A stretch of 64,000 bases of DNA from Oreohelix idahoensis (GCA_024509875.1 JAMPIV010019857.1:775816-839815), one strand, 5' to 3'. Counted from the first letter of the stretch, positions 33,996-47,027 are shown. Notes: a model not told the origin generated them from the sequence alone. A program made the numbers and translations.

Positions 33996-34867
33996 TGATA
34001 ATGAATACAAATTACAACTGCCTGTCAGTCGCGGCTTTGTGTCCAGAAACTTGCCTGTATTGTTGTCACTAACGTAAACGAACCTTGTAGGAACGTCTCA
34101 ACGACATCATTACTTTTGTCTGATAGTACCTGCACCCGTCGCTTCAAAACAAACACCCTGATTAGCTCAAATTATGTATATTTATACTTTCAACACCCGG
34201 CAACACTGTAGCTTACAGTCTATAACCAAATCGATTGCTAGGTTTTGCATTTGTAGCCTCCAGAATTTGCTTGTTATATTTTAATCATGTGGAGTTGTAC
34301 ATGTTTATTGTTCAACAGTTATTTACATGATCTTAATCATGTTAACATAGAGGTTGTCACGTGATAAGATCTTTCCGATAGGTCAAACAGAACTTGCAAG
34401 ACTCTTCCAGTGGAGATTGACTTTGGAGAAAAGATAAGAATGCTCTTTTACATGGATGATTGATAGAGGAGATTGTTCGATGGAGAATATGATGATTGAA
34501 GATAGAAGACCGTATCCGTTTGTTTTGTTTCTGGTGTTTTCTTTTATTATAGTTTATCTAATGAAATTTATGATGCATCAATAAATGTATTGTCAAAACA
34601 AAAACAAACAAACAAAAAGTGGGATAAACGTAAATAAGTAATGCAACTAAACTGGAACAAAGGACAATGAAATACAATATTTACATTTAAAATAACCAAA
34701 CAACTTGTAAAATGATGATTTAACATTCTGAGCGACGTAGTGGAAATACGCCTAAACTCGATTCCGCCACAAATGTTGGGCAATGTAGTCACTATGTAGA
34801 TTTTTATCTTGATTGTAACATGCAAGTTGAATGTCTCACAATTCTTACACAGTGGTAGTTTTAGTAG
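33996..34867. other. non-coding stretch, nothing recognised
   Basis: AT-rich sequence between LINE A and the pogo/Tigger terminus; no signature recognised. Confidence 0.4.
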
Positions 34868-35518
34868 TACAGTTCGATCGCATCTTACGCGGACTTAACT
34901 TCGCGAGTTCAGCTTTGCGTGGTTGGTTGGCCAAGGAGGGTAAAATTATAAAAGCCTTCATTGTAAATGAATGTAATTATTTGCACGTTTTAAAAAAATA
35001 AATACATAAAAGATTATTTATTAACATTATATGTGAGAAACAATGTAAACTAAGGTCAATGAATAACTAAAATATACAGAAATAATAATAAAAATGAAGA
35101 TGAAACACAGTGTACTAGGCAGCTAAGTAAGAGTCACTTTTATGTATTCATTTTCGAATGCATGCCATGCACAATTTGTCAGACTGTCATATTTGCGTTC
35201 CATCGTTGCGCTGGTGGTGAAAGAACCCAGCGATATTCTCTTAAGCTTACTGGAAGTCCTGTATGGACGTTTCTGTGTATCATTGTTTTGATAAAATTTA
35301 TTTACTAGATCTCAGATTTACGTTTTCTGTTTCTATTTTGCCTTCCGGCTCCTTTTCAACTAAGCAAGTTTATGAAATGTTCCTTTTCAACGCTGTAATC
35401 CAGAACTTCGACTCGTACAACTTATCATGTAATACACTGTGCTATTAACATTTTTCCTGTATTATTGTGCGTTTAAATGTTAACGTAATAAAAATAAAAC
35501 CTTATTATTGTAAACTTA

Positions 35519-35737
35519 CGTCTTCTTCTACATTGGGGTGAAGAGGTTTGCCAGAGAGAGAGAGAGAGAGAGCGCCATACTATCCTATCGGCTGTCTTCC
35601 TCCTAGCCTGGTTCCAGTCTAGTCTCTGGGTCGTCATAGAGGTCTGGATCCCCGGCTCTTAGTTTCCAATACTTGTCGCGGTAGCTAATCTTCTCCCATT
35701 CTGCAGACATGGGCAAACCATCGTAGTTGGGACTGTG
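35519..35737 (-). mobile_element. LINE B 3' fragment, diverged
   Basis: Matches 18285-18540 (GCCATACTATCCTATCGGCTG, TTCTCCCATTCTGCAGACATG) with deletions and an expanded (GA)n at about 35555-35570. It abuts the LTR at 35738. Confidence 0.75.
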
Positions 35738-36047
35738 CGGGTTGCCTCCCCTTGATCTGCAGTAGTGGTCCAACAGTGGCCAAAACCTAGAGTATCTAAT
35801 GTGGTTTTGCAAAGGTGTCTACCTTCGCACAAGATTACTTTTGAACAGAGTTTTATTTAGAAGGATAATGATGCTTCTACCTTGAGGTAGTTTTCACAAG
35901 ATATTTCAGGAATAAAGAACAATGCTGAATGCGTCTGAGCACTTAACAATTTATCTGATCCGCCGCCTTTTGTGAAGATGTATATTCTATGCTTTAGCTC
36001 GTTCAAGCCCCCAGCTGATTTAATTCAGCGAAACTCCACTTATTAGC

Positions 36048-36134
<87 letters not shown>

Positions 36135-36260
36135 ACTAGAGGTTCTGGATCATACGTATGCCTTTCTCTCTGTAATGATTAATTGAACTATGAATTTGTC
36201 AAAATCAACATATACAAATTTAATGTTCAATTACTTTGAAACAAATGTAAATAAATAGGA
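35738..36260 (+). repeat. long LTR copy containing (TA)n
   Basis: Starts near GTGCGGGTTGCCTCCCC and follows the LTR family to GCCCCCAGCTGATTTAATTCAGCG. A TA tract occupies 36049-36131, then LTR sequence resumes (TAATTGAACTATGAATTTGTC). Confidence 0.7.
36049..36131. repeat. (TA)n microsatellite inside LTR
   Basis: About 83 bp of TA repeats at the shared LTR position. Confidence 0.97.
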
Positions 36261-37494
36261 CTGGTGATTATGAAAAATAATTAGATTTCTTCACCGAAAT
36301 GTCTTTAGACTTGATGAATTTAGCAAAATAGCGTTCGGTTTTTTTTTTTTGGCCTGTTAAAATTGCCAAAATACTGAAGTGCCGATGCTGCTTATCCGTA
36401 GATTCGTGTCTTTGGTGAGAGGCATGTTTCCAGATCAGTTCAGGAAGTAAACGCTCCAGGTCAAGGCAAGAATCTTCAAATGTCGATCGCAAGCTTCGAA
36501 CCGCAGTCTAGTAGTACAGCAAATGGTCTCTCCGGGTCGTACCACAAATAGTCGGGTCGCCTCGTACTGGTACCACAAACTGAATAATTGAGAAATCTTA
36601 GACTGCTTGCTCAGTAGGATAGTCTTGGCAACTTAACACAGATGCCTCGAACACACGTCTGGGGTATTATTTCTATTTCAGAATCCCTCTGTGACTTGTG
36701 AGTGGCCCTGTAGAATTCCGGGTTCCGTATTAATATCGGCGAGTTTTCTACTGATGGGGGGTTCGCGCGCCCATGTAAATAACCTATATATTAGATTTGT
36801 ATTTTTACAGAAAATCTTACTCAGAAAATTGTCACAGTTTTTTGCATTTAAAGAAATATGTTCTTTTTTACAAATAGTTTTTGTATATCAATATGACTGT
36901 ATGTAAGCTTAACGGTTTTATTTGTAATAAAATATGTTAATTTGTACGGAACAATTTTTAATCATTCGTGTACGAACATTTTTTTTTCTAAGTTCGGGTC
37001 CATATCCACCACTAGGCAATCAAAGGGATCCGTAGCCTTCAGCGGAAAATCAAAGGGGACCATAGGAAAAGACGGTTAAGAACCCCTGTTCTAAAATATC
37101 TTTCTACAAATGTTTATATACCAATCCTCCAGTCTTACGTTGTTCGATTAGCGCTTTTTTTCCGATATAACGCTGTTTGTACGAGTATTTTATGCCACAT
37201 TTCTGTTATACGCATAAAACTTCGATCTTACGCTGAGCGCTAAACTCCATGGGAGGTAGAAATATAACTGTCACGTGCTCATCAAGTTCATTCAGGGTGG
37301 TGGGATGGTCAAGAAGCATTGTCATTTCTAGGGTAATGAAGTATGACTCCAAAATGGAATGCAGTTCTATGTTAATCCATAACGTAGAACAAAGTCTTAA
37401 TTGTTACAGTGTGTTTCTCGAAGAGAAAAATAAGATGGCATAGCAAGCTCGATTCTCTCTCTTTTAAAAAAAAAAGTCTCTTGAATATCTTTGT

Positions 37495-38035
37495 CGCATA
37501 TTTGTCTCCCCCTTCAGTAGTGGTCAAACAATGGCCAAACTTAGAGTGTAATGATGAGGGTATTCAAAGGTATCAACTGTCGCTCAAGATTACTCTTGGC
37601 AGACATATAAGTAGAAGAATGATACATGTATATCAGGGAGCCTCACAGGAATTTTAATAAATCAAGCATAACAATTGAGGTCATCTAAGCTGTCACGAAC
37701 TTTTTCTCTTCACGCCCCTTCTGTGAGGAAAACGAAATTTGCTCGTATTTTTTTAGGCTCCAGCTGAAATGATTCAGTAAAATATTAATTTGATAGCTCT
37801 GGATGGTTATGTATTTAAAATAACTGAGTTCTACGGGTGCAATTCACTCAGTAATGACTAAATCAACTATCAATTTGTATTTCCAGATAACATATTTAAT
37901 AATCAATTATAGTTAACAAAGTTCAAATAGGATTTTTAATGAAGCACAGGTGTTTTCATCACTGGTAGTGAATTTAAAGTTGCTTTCGTTTAAAAAAAAG
38001 TTCTTTTGCTGGACCTGACAGTTATACTTAACTAG
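37495..38035 (+). repeat. long LTR copy without TA expansion
   Basis: Contains TTGTCTCCCCCTTCAGTAGTGG, AAGATTACTCTTGGCAGACAT and AACTATCAATTTGTATTTCC in LTR order. It has ATGGTTATGTATT where the other copies have TA repeats, so it shows the unexpanded state. Confidence 0.6.
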
Positions 38036-39397
38036 CCAGGTGTTGATGATTTGTTGTTGGGTCATTTTCGCTCATGTGGTTTCGTTGGGAAAAGCTTCCA
38101 ACCAGAAGTGGTTTATTTTAGTATTTTCATGCCAAACAAACCACGAATTAATGTCTGATATCGGTAGGGGTCTTTTATCACTCCACTACTATCATCTCGT
38201 ATGTCATGCAGAATGTTCTACAGATATTTTCTGTACATATCATTTACAAATTCATTTTCCTGTCTTTCACGACCATATATGGAGTTTCTTCTTCCTTTTC
38301 GCCTGTCATATTTACAGATTCACTACTTCATAGATCTGTCATTGATAACATCTTTCAAGATGTCACTTTCTTGTAATTATTTATCACAATAAGGTCTAGG
38401 CGGAAACGCTTACATAGCTTTCCGTGCTTCAAAATCACATTCGTTATCTTACTGTCCGTGTCTTAATCTTTAATCAGAACGAAATCTTCCTACACGTCAT
38501 GTGCGAACTGACAACTTATCTCCCAATACCGTCTGTTCATTCATATTGGAGCCTGGGAAAAACATGGGTTGTATATCTTCCCAGACAAAAAGAATATGTT
38601 AACAAAAGGAATGTCACTCAGTGTAGAATCTTACTCCGTCTGGAGCTGACGATAAGCGAAAAGTCAATGTGGCAAGTTTACTCTGCGCAAACAGAAGTAA
38701 AATTTTGTTTCAAAAATAGGTCGAGCGATCATGTAAAATTAAGGGAATAACAAATTAGAACAAGATGTGATAAGAAAAACTTGAACTATGAAAGCGAAAA
38801 CGTCAAGGACCGGGTGAGAAACAGGAAAAGGAAGGACACAGAAAAAAATTAAAGAATGGCACAGGAAAATGTAACGATCGAGGATTGACTCGTCACAATC
38901 TTGTGCCCTCTTTGACCAAACAGCCATACCTTCTACATCTGTAGCCAGAAAAACATGTTCGGCACTCACTCAACACCTACAATACCTTCTACTAACCAGT
39001 CGTCTGAGGATGAAGACAGCTCTACCGTGACAACTATAGCTACAAGCGACGAAAGTAGCAGCGATTAAAGTCCTGTTATATTCTTTTAAGTTCAGTACAT
39101 ACATAATATTTCGTTTGTGTTCAGTGTATCTGATAATTGTATGTAGTTAATAAATGTTCACTTGTTTTTTTTTTAAATCACTTTTTACGTTACCTTTGAA
39201 ACAGCTGCTTTGTGGGCCTTGGGAACGAATTTATTTGATTTCTATTAGTTCTGATGGGAAAACACTTTTCGCTTGGGACTTTTTCGGTTAGCGCTCGGTT
39301 TTCAAGAACGAATTAACAGCGCTAAGCAGGGGATTGCTGTACATGTATTCTGTATGATGCTAACTTTATAACTATCCATGTTTCTTTTCCGTTATTG

Positions 39398-40375
39398 TTA
39401 TTGATAATCAGAATCGACCTCACTGCACTCCGGGCAAACCCATAGGTGCTCAGTCTCCCTCAGCAAATGTCGAAGAGAATGAATGCTAAATGTACCTGTA
39501 GAACGCTGGTTGTACATACGACGGATGCATCCTCTCTCACGTCCATTTCTGCTAGTCCCACGTGTGATGCTAAACTCCAACAGCCTCAGCCTTGTTGATT
39601 CATCCATTGCAGTGTCATTATCCAGCAGGCGATCATTAAAAGCCCTTAGTATCTCTCCCTTATCCATGTCCAGTGTCCCCACTATGGGTGGTCTCGAGGC
39701 CAGTCTGTCAGCTCTGTCATTGCCACTTACCCCTGTATGACCAGGACAGTGGATCCACACCAGTTCAAGACTTCAGGATTCTATTGATGTTTTCCATTCC
39801 TGCCGCAGCCAGCCGTTCTGAACTTTCCGAATCATGGCTTGAGAGTCTGACAATATAACTGCCCTGGTTGATGGAGTTTCAGACAGCCACCTCAGTGCTG
39901 CAGTAACTGCCTCTACCTCCATTCTCATGCTGGAGGTTGTTGTCATGTAGGCTCCACTCTGTTCAGCGACGACCCTGTCCTTTATTCTCGCAGAGAAGTC
40001 CCATCCTGATTTCTCACCACGTACTACAGACCCATCAGTGTACACAATGGTGTCATCATCCCCAGCACGATCACTTATCAGCTGATTAATCTCCAGCTCT
40101 GCTTTTCCATTGCCCCAAGATCATCACTCTCATTCAAGGCTAATGATGACCTGCTGGTAGTTTATCCAGTTCTCCCCTGACTTACTTCATTCTTCCCCTT
40201 TGGATACATTTTCAACCCTGGTCACCTGACCAGTCGTAGCCTCTGCCTGTGCCATCCATGACATCACCCTCTTGATTCTTGCTCCTTTGATGTCAACTAC
40301 ATTCTCATGTAGGGGGTGCCTATTGTCTGTGGTTACCCGCATATATGCTTTTGCCTTTTCTGTACATTAGTACAC
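39398..40375 (-). pseudogene. LINE family D 3' part with RNase H
   Basis: Read from 40375 down: end of the RT thumb (KAYMRVTTDNRHPLHENV), then RNase H beginning YTDGSV (40045-40028), SSMRMEVEAVTAALRWL and ILSDSQAMIRKV. After a stop at 39773-39775 in the same frame comes WIHCPGHTGVSGNDRADRLAS with the late His and Asp. These are the Asp-Glu-Asp-His/Asp positions of RNase H1, so only that TGA spoils the domain. The C-terminal Cys pair reads CPEC near the stop at 39398. The family differs from LINE C in every segment. Confidence 0.8.
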
Positions 40376-40495
40376 CTCAACCTTAACATTTGTGTTCACA
40401 AATAGTAGCTTTAGTTACTTTTATATCTCCTCGGATTTGGTGGTATGACTGTAGTAACAATGATGGTGATTGTGGAAGGGATTCCCTTGAATACA
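40376..40495. other. non-coding spacer
   Basis: Nothing recognised between the LINE D remnant and the LINE B target duplication. Confidence 0.4.
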
Positions 40496-40507
40496 TTTCT
40501 TGGTGAC

Positions 40508-40979
40508 TTACTTACTTACTTAGTCGTTCCCCTTCTACCGTGAGGTGTAGAGGTTTGGAAGAGAGAGCGCCAGACCATTCTATCAGCTGTCTTCTTCCTG
40601 GCCTGGTTCCATTCTAGTCCTCGGTCCTTCAAAGATTGTCTGATGTTGTCCTCCCAGCGGACTCTGGGTCATCCTGGAGGTCTGGATCCCTGGCTCTTTG
40701 TTTCCCATGCTTGTCGTGGTAGCCGATCTTCTCCCATTCTGCAGACATGGCCAAACCATCTTAGTTGGGACTGTTCTATTTGGGTCTGCAGCGGATGGGA
40801 TTTTAGGCCTTGACGGATCGTCTGGTTGCGGACCATGTCTCTTCTTGTTACTTCAACCACTTTACTCAGATACCTCATTTCTGAGGTTTGGATCTGGCTT
40901 TTGTGGGTTGTAGTCATTGCCCACGACTCGCATCCATATGTCAAGACTGGGACATAGGTGGAGCGGTATACAGCCATCT
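40508..40979 (-). mobile_element. LINE B 3' fragment with 12-bp target duplication
   Basis: TTTCTTGGTGAC flanks the insert at 40496-40507 and 40980-40991. The insert is the last ~470 bp of LINE B with the (AAGT)n tail at 40508. Frame remains open for about 100 codons (MAVYRSTYVPVLTYGCESW...), then a frame change follows the GGRPPG region. Confidence 0.92.
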
Positions 40980-41104
40980 TTTCTTGGTGACACAGGGACA
41001 TTTCTTTGTGACACCGGGACATTTCTTGTTGACACCGGGACATTTCTTGTTGACACCGGGACATTTCTAGTTAACACCGGGCCATTTCTTGTTGACACAG
41101 GGAC
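40980..41104 (+). repeat. 21-bp minisatellite, about 6 units
   Basis: Units of GACACCGGGACATTTCTTGTT with variants. The target duplication of the LINE B insertion is one of its edge words, so the insertion landed at the array edge. Confidence 0.88.
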
Positions 41105-42248
41105 GTGTCATTGAACTCTTGCGGTGTTATAATGATCGTTAGTGGGTCTTTATATAGACAAACTGGGTGCCTTAGGATGTCTCACCCACAGGCATTTGTG
41201 ATGTGATCCATGTCATCATTTTACTTTGCGTTCCATACGGAGCATGGGGACATTACCGCAGCTGGTTCTCCTACCTGGAAACCAGCACCGTACATTCACA
41301 CGCTCGTGCAGCAGTAGTTATGCGGCATTTGTTTACATGATGAGGTTGCGAGCCTCATACACAACCTCATATTAGTTGCCTTGTCCGAATGGCCTGCAGG
41401 TGCAGTAGGTCTATTCGTTCTCTCCAGAGACTCTTGGGCTGATTAAAAAACGATAATCAGAAAATCTTTCCAAATCCTGTTTTGTTCCATTGTATTTTTC
41501 GTTTCAGTTCAGCATTTAGCATCCGAATTTTACAAGCTTAGAAAGTAGAAACCGGGCAGATATCTCCATTCCAGTAATTCAGAGAACGGAACTTGCCTGT
41601 AATCAGCCAGAGAAAGAATGAATCAAACTTAACTTGGTGTAAAATAGTAACACATCAAGCATACATTAAAGACATCGACATGCAGGACTGCGCCATGTAG
41701 ACCACAATAGGAAATAATCATTCCAGTTCAGAACAGTCACGTCTGTGATTTATCGCTAAATTGTCGAATCGCGGACGCACTGAAAATTTCTCGTTAGTAA
41801 ATCAAGATAATGTGTCTGACTATAATTAAAAACTGCTTAAACGTAAGGCTATTTATTTCTTTCTCTTTTCCCCCACCAGTTCCGAAAGCTTCATGAGATG
41901 GTGCTCTTTAGTGCTCGTGCTGTAAAATATGTGAAACGGTTTTAATCAGATCCACCCCTGAGGTATATACATTATTTCTCACCTATCGGAATCTGATTCG
42001 TTCTTTAACTTTTTTTTTTTTTTTGAAGCTTATCTAACAAATCGACTTCCCATTGATGTTTGCCGAGGACATTCGAATCCGTTACGCACTAAACACTAGT
42101 TTACCAAACATTACCCGAAACATAAAATACCATTGAAACATTATTTTACTTTAGAAAAGTTTGCTCACATAATCATATTGATGTAAAATAATTATGGGAA
42201 TAACAAACCAATGCATTCTTTTTGTCGGAATGGGTTACGATCTGTGAT
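41105..42248. other. non-coding stretch, nothing recognised
   Basis: No recognisable gene, RNA or repeat family. Confidence 0.4.
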
Positions 42249-42554
42249 AGCGTTTCTCAACCGGTGTTCCACGAGAGGTCGCTAGGGGTTCCGCGAGAGA
42301 TCGTGATTGAAAAAACACGTTTTTTTCCTTCAAAGTTTTGTATAAAACTGTCTTAGGCTGTGTTTTTATTCATATTGCTTGGGCCTATGGTTTAGTAGCT
42401 TTACTATTCAACGTTGTCAATAAATTTTCATGTTGTAAATAACATTAATTAAAATTACCTTGAGCTAAAGATATAATAATTTTTATGCAGGGGTTCCATA
42501 AGACTTAAAAAATTATTTCAAGGGTTCTGCCGGGTAAGAAGGTTGAGAAACGCT
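42249..42554. mobile_element. hAT-like MITE, family M1
   Basis: Left end AGCGTTTCTCAACCGGTGTTCC and right end GGTTGAGAAACGCT are perfect inverted repeats over 14 bp. Inside are GGTCGCTAGGGGTTCCGCGAG and TTATTTCAAGGGTTCTGCCGGG. It is 306 bp and non-coding. The termini and size fit a hAT MITE; a clean 8-bp duplication was not evident. Relatives are at 23008 and split across 47247-56862. Confidence 0.8.
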
Positions 42555-43079
42555 GGTCTGGGCTGCAGGCTAGAGTGAAGTACAACAGAATGTTGGTGAT
42601 AATTGTGAACACCGCGATCTTTGTCACGAAATAAACCATACAGTATCATTTAATAAAACATAAATTATTATAAAAAAACACGCATCACCACAAGATCGCT
42701 CGTTGGCAAAGAAGGAGTAAAGCGACGAGGTGGACAGGAATTCGGCGATCAATTGAGTGAAGACGATCGATGGAAGTGAAGAGGCAGCAGAAACGAGTAA
42801 ACTGAAGACGGATTTTATTTCCTTAACCACGGCTTCGGCGGTAGCAGGCTTTTTCTGCGATGGAACATGTGGCGTTAAAAATGTGGATTCAGCAGTTCTG
42901 ACTTTTGATATGAACAAAGTGTAAATTTGCTCTCTTTGCATCCGTTCTCTTTCTGTCTTATAACATTTTTAAGTTCTGATAGAATATCATAATCTTAATT
43001 ACTATTCAACTCCCCAATATCATAAACCTTCATCAAACGTATGACAAGTTCTGCTGTTCCGTGCCGCCAGCTCAAATTC
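42555..43079. other. non-coding stretch with an unrecognised minus-strand ORF
   Basis: A 105-codon minus-strand frame at 42624-42941 shows no family I know. It may be chance. Confidence 0.3.
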
Positions 43080-45222
43080 TTTACATGTCTTCCTCGTCTC
43101 TTTCATGTCTTCCTCGTTCGTTTCATGTCTTCCTCGTTCATTTCATGTCTTCCTCGTTCATTTCATGTCTTCCTCGTTCATTTCATGTCTTCCTCGTTCA
43201 TTGCATGTCTTCCTCATGCATTTCATGTCTTCCTCGTGCATTTCATGTCTTCCTCGTTCATTTCATGTCTTCCTTGTTTATTTCATGTCTTCCTCGTATC
43301 TTTCATGTCTTCCTTGTTCATTTCATGTCTTCCTCGTTCATTTCATGTCTTCCTCGTTCATTTCATGTCTTCCTCGTTCATTTCATGTCTTCCTCGTTCG
43401 TTTCATGTCTTCCTCGTTCGTTTCATGTCTTCTTTGTTCATTTCATGTCTTCCTCGTCCATTTCATGTCTTCCTCGTTCATTTTATGATTTCCTCGTTCC
43501 TTTCATGTATTCATCTTCTGTTTCATGTATTTCTCGTTCATTTCATGTCTTCCTCGTTCATTTCATGTCTTCCTCGTTCATTTCATGTCTTCCTCATTCA
43601 TATCATGTCTTCCTTGTTCATTTCATGTCTTCCTCGTCCCTTTCATGTCTTCTTCGTTCATTTCATGTCTTCCTCGTCCGTTTCATGCCTTCATCGTCCG
43701 TTTCATGTCTTCCTCGTTCATTTCATGTCTTCCTCGTTCATTTCATGTCTTCCTCGTTCATTTCATGTCTTCCTCGTTCATTTCATGTCTTCCTCGTTCA
43801 TTTCATGTTATCTTCGTCCCTTTCATGTCTTCCTCTTCCGTTTCATGTCTTCCTCGTTCATTTCATGTCTTCCTCATTCATTTCATGTCTACCTCGTTCC
43901 TTTCATGTCTTCCTCGTTCCTTTCATGTCTTCCTGTTCCTTTCATGTCTTCCTGTTCCTTTCGTGTCTTCCGCGTCCGTTTCATGTCTTCCTCGTTCATT
44001 TCATGTCTTTTCCTCGTTCATTTCATGTCGTCCTCGTTCATTTCATGTCGTCCTTGTCCATTTCATGTTATCTTCGTCCCTTTCATGTCTTCCTGTTCCT
44101 TTCATGTCTTCCTCGTTCATTTCATGTCTTCCTCGTCCCTTTCATATCTTCTTCGTTCATTTCTTGTCTTCCTCGTTAATTTCATGTCTTCCTCGTCCGT
44201 TTCATGCCTTCCTCGTCCGTTTCATGTCTTCCTCGTTCATTTCATGTCTTCCTCATTCCTTTCATGTCTTCCTCGTTAATTTAATGTCTTCTTCGTTCAT
44301 TTCATGCCGTCCTCGTTCATTTCATGTTATCTTCGTCCCTTTCATGTCTTCCTCTTCCGTTTCATGTCTTCCTCGTTCATTTCATGTCTTCCTCATTCAT
44401 TTCATGTCTACCTCGTTCCTTTCATGTCTTCCTCGTTCCTTTCATGTCTTCCTCGTTCCTTTCATGTCTTCCTGTTCTTTTCATGTCTTCCGCGTCCGTT
44501 TCATGTCTTCTTCGTTCATTTCATGTCTTTTCCTCGTTCATTTCATGTCCTCCTCGTTCATTTCATGTCGTCCTCGTTCATTTCATGTAATCTTCGTCCC
44601 TTTCATGTCTTCTTCGTTCATTTCATGTCTTCCTCGTTCATTTCATGTCTTCCTCGTTCATTTCATGTCTTCCTCGTTCCTTTCATGTCTTCCTCGTTCC
44701 TTTCATGTCTTCCTGTTCTCTTCATGTCTTCGTCGTTTTTCCATGTCTTCCTCGTTCCTTTCATGTCTTCCTCGTTCCTTTCATGTCTTCCTCGTCCCTT
44801 TCATGTCTTCCTCGTCCGTTTCATGTCTTCTTCGTCCGTTTCATGTCTTCCTCGTCCGTTTCATGTGTTCCTTGTCCGTTTCATATCTTCCTCTTCCGTT
44901 TCATGTCTTCCTCGTCCGTTTCATGTCTTCCTTTTCTGTTTCATGTCTTCCTCGTCCGTTTCATGTCTTCCTCGTCCGTTTCATGTCTTCCTCGTCCGTT
45001 TCATGTCTTCCTCGTCCGTTTCATGTCTTCCTCGTCCGTTTCATGTCTTCCTCGTCCGTTTCGTGTCTTCCTTGTCCGTTTCATGTCTTCCTCGTCCGTT
45101 TCATGTCTTCCTCGTCAGTTTCATGTCTTCCTCGTCCGTTTCATGTCTTCCTTGTCCGTTTCATGTCTTCCTCGTTCCTGTCATGTCTTCATCGTCCCTT
45201 TCATGTTGTCCTCGTCCCTGAC
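43080..45222 (+). repeat. 20-bp satellite array, about 107 units
   Basis: The unit TCCTCGTTCATTTCATGTCT repeats with point variants and a few length variants (TCCTGTTCC, TCTTTTCCTCG). Because 20 is not a multiple of 3 and the unit lacks stops in any plus frame, all three frames stay open for 1.1-1.7 kb with a 20-residue period. These are not genes. A block of about 26 units (43800-44040 and onwards) is duplicated about 520 bp downstream. The last ~20 units are more uniform, with CGTCCG. Confidence 0.97.
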
Positions 45223-46776
45223 TTACTTTTTTAACTTGTGTGAAATCTTGTCAGATATTGATATACCAAGGTGCTAATTTTTTACTATACATCATTAATC
45301 AATAAAATGCTATGATTTGTTTATAACTGCAATTATTGAATTATTTAGATTTCCTGTTATAATTTTGTTGTGTTGTTAAATAAATATTAATAATTTAAAA
45401 TTGGTAGGGAATAAATACGAGCTGCACTCACATATTTATATAACACCATTGGAGCATATGATAGGTCTAGCGAGAAGGTGACTTACCTATCAGTCCTCTT
45501 CTACAGCTATCATCGAGCACTGTGCAGTTAACTACCTGACTTGTCTTGTGCTACCCCCCACCTATGGTTCACCCGTTCTCTTCTCCATTTCTGGGAATTA
45601 CTTTCTAATTTTCTATGGAACATCCATCTCGCCACACATGGGATACCCGGCTCAACCCCCAAGTGGGTTATAATTTGGGTATATAATGTTCATTATTCTA
45701 TATAGCATAATTAAGTATTGATGAAAATGTTTTAATTATGTTCAAAAGTTCCTCTTGACAATCAAACATTAGCTCGAGAGTTTCATGTTGTTAAGAATCT
45801 TCCCTTCGTTTTCTATATGTTGTCTAGGGTTTACTATTTTTTTGCAGAAATATTGTCACCAAAACTCTGGCCACAACTTTTATGGGTAATCGATCTGCTT
45901 TGTATATTCAAAGTCGTTTTATCGAACTAACTGTCATAAAGTGTTGACTGTTTATATGTATTCAAACTCATAATTCAAACTGTGAATTATTCCTTAACGA
46001 ATTCTGTTTTCATACGACTTTCAATTTTATTTAACATAGAAACTTGCATGAGCGACACATTGCTCTAATAAAGTCTGACATCCTCATTTAAATATCGATT
46101 CTTGCCTTCCATATACTATTTATACATGAGTCCACACATCTGAAAATTCTTCATGCTATTAAGACTTATCTCTACGTGCTTACATAGCATATTCCTTATT
46201 TTCCTCCGTTTATTTTATTCTTAGGAGTTCATCTTTATATTTTATCTTCCTTCCATCTCCACATTATTCCAATTCCGTGCCTTCTTGCACATTTTCCCTT
46301 AGTCGGCGATCAAATGTATTTTCTTCGATACTCATATCCCTGCATAACGGTTATATTAACCTTGACCTGTGGTCAAATATCTCTTTTGGCTAATCGAGCC
46401 TAAATCTTACCCTGAATTTCACACATCCTAGTAAGATGGGTTTGTCCCAAATGAATTCACAACATACTTGGTTTCTATTTCGAAATCTGAATTATATAGA
46501 CACCTTGTAAGTAGACTTCGCTACACTTATATAAGTGGACTACACCACACAAGCCGACACTGTCCAATTTCACAGTGAGTATGCACACTACGTCATGCCT
46601 CGTAACCGTGTGTAGTTACATTCAAGCATCGTAGTTATTCTGTGTTCTGCTGAGGCACATCTTGGTGCAGAGCGATCTCTCCCCAAACCCTTTTATAAAT
46701 CGCTATGCCCCATGATGCGCACTCAACACATGTTCACATCTGTTATTTTTCCTCAAGTCACTCCTCATCTAAAAAA
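45223..46776. other. AT-rich non-coding stretch, nothing recognised
   Basis: No gene, RNA or repeat signature. Confidence 0.4.
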
Positions 46777-47027
46777 AAGGTAAATTTAGTCCCATATCAT
46801 ATACTACCGTAGGGGAATGAAGTGTTAGAGACCTCACTATACTAAGTCCAGCATCAAGAAGTGAGGTGACTAGCTTCCTTCCTCGTTTCCTCTGCCTTCG
46901 CAAACTCAATAGCAGAGTCAGATACCCAGTTAGAGATGGGTAGACTGGGCGTGACTCCACCTTGTTTCGAACCCGCATACCTTTATCGTGAGAAGCCAGC
47001 GCTCTAACAGCTCTGCCAGTCGGAAGC
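46777..47027 (-). mobile_element. tRNA-derived SINE family S4, reference-like copy
   Basis: Minus-strand head from 47027: GGCAGAGCTGTTAGAGCGCTGG (A-box region) and ATGCGGGTTCGAAAC (B box). The body includes the segment that forms the 64-bp minisatellite unit elsewhere. It ends with TATGATATGGGACTAAATTTACC. Confidence 0.75.

Larger units (their letters stand above)
34870..39339. mobile_element. pogo/Tigger-like DNA transposon shell with nested insertions
   Basis: The left end TACAGTTCGATCGCATCTTACG and right end GCGCTAAGCAGGGGATTGCTGTA are imperfect inverted ends of CAG...CTG type. Both have the ACGCGG/GCGCT words characteristic of Tigger termini, and the target TA is duplicated (34868-34869, 39340-39341). 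Before the right end a Ser/Thr/Asp/Glu-rich tail (SSEDEDSSTVTT, ending SDESSSD, stop at 39066-39068) is followed by AATAAA near 39150, as at the end of a Tigger transposase. The DDE core is not recognisable. A LINE B fragment and two LTRs lie inside. Confidence 0.5.

Noticed and set aside
43041..45277. Long Phe/Ser/Leu/His-rich proteins up to 569 residues
   Set aside because: They translate a 20-bp satellite in all three plus frames; no start, domain or frame preference supports a gene.
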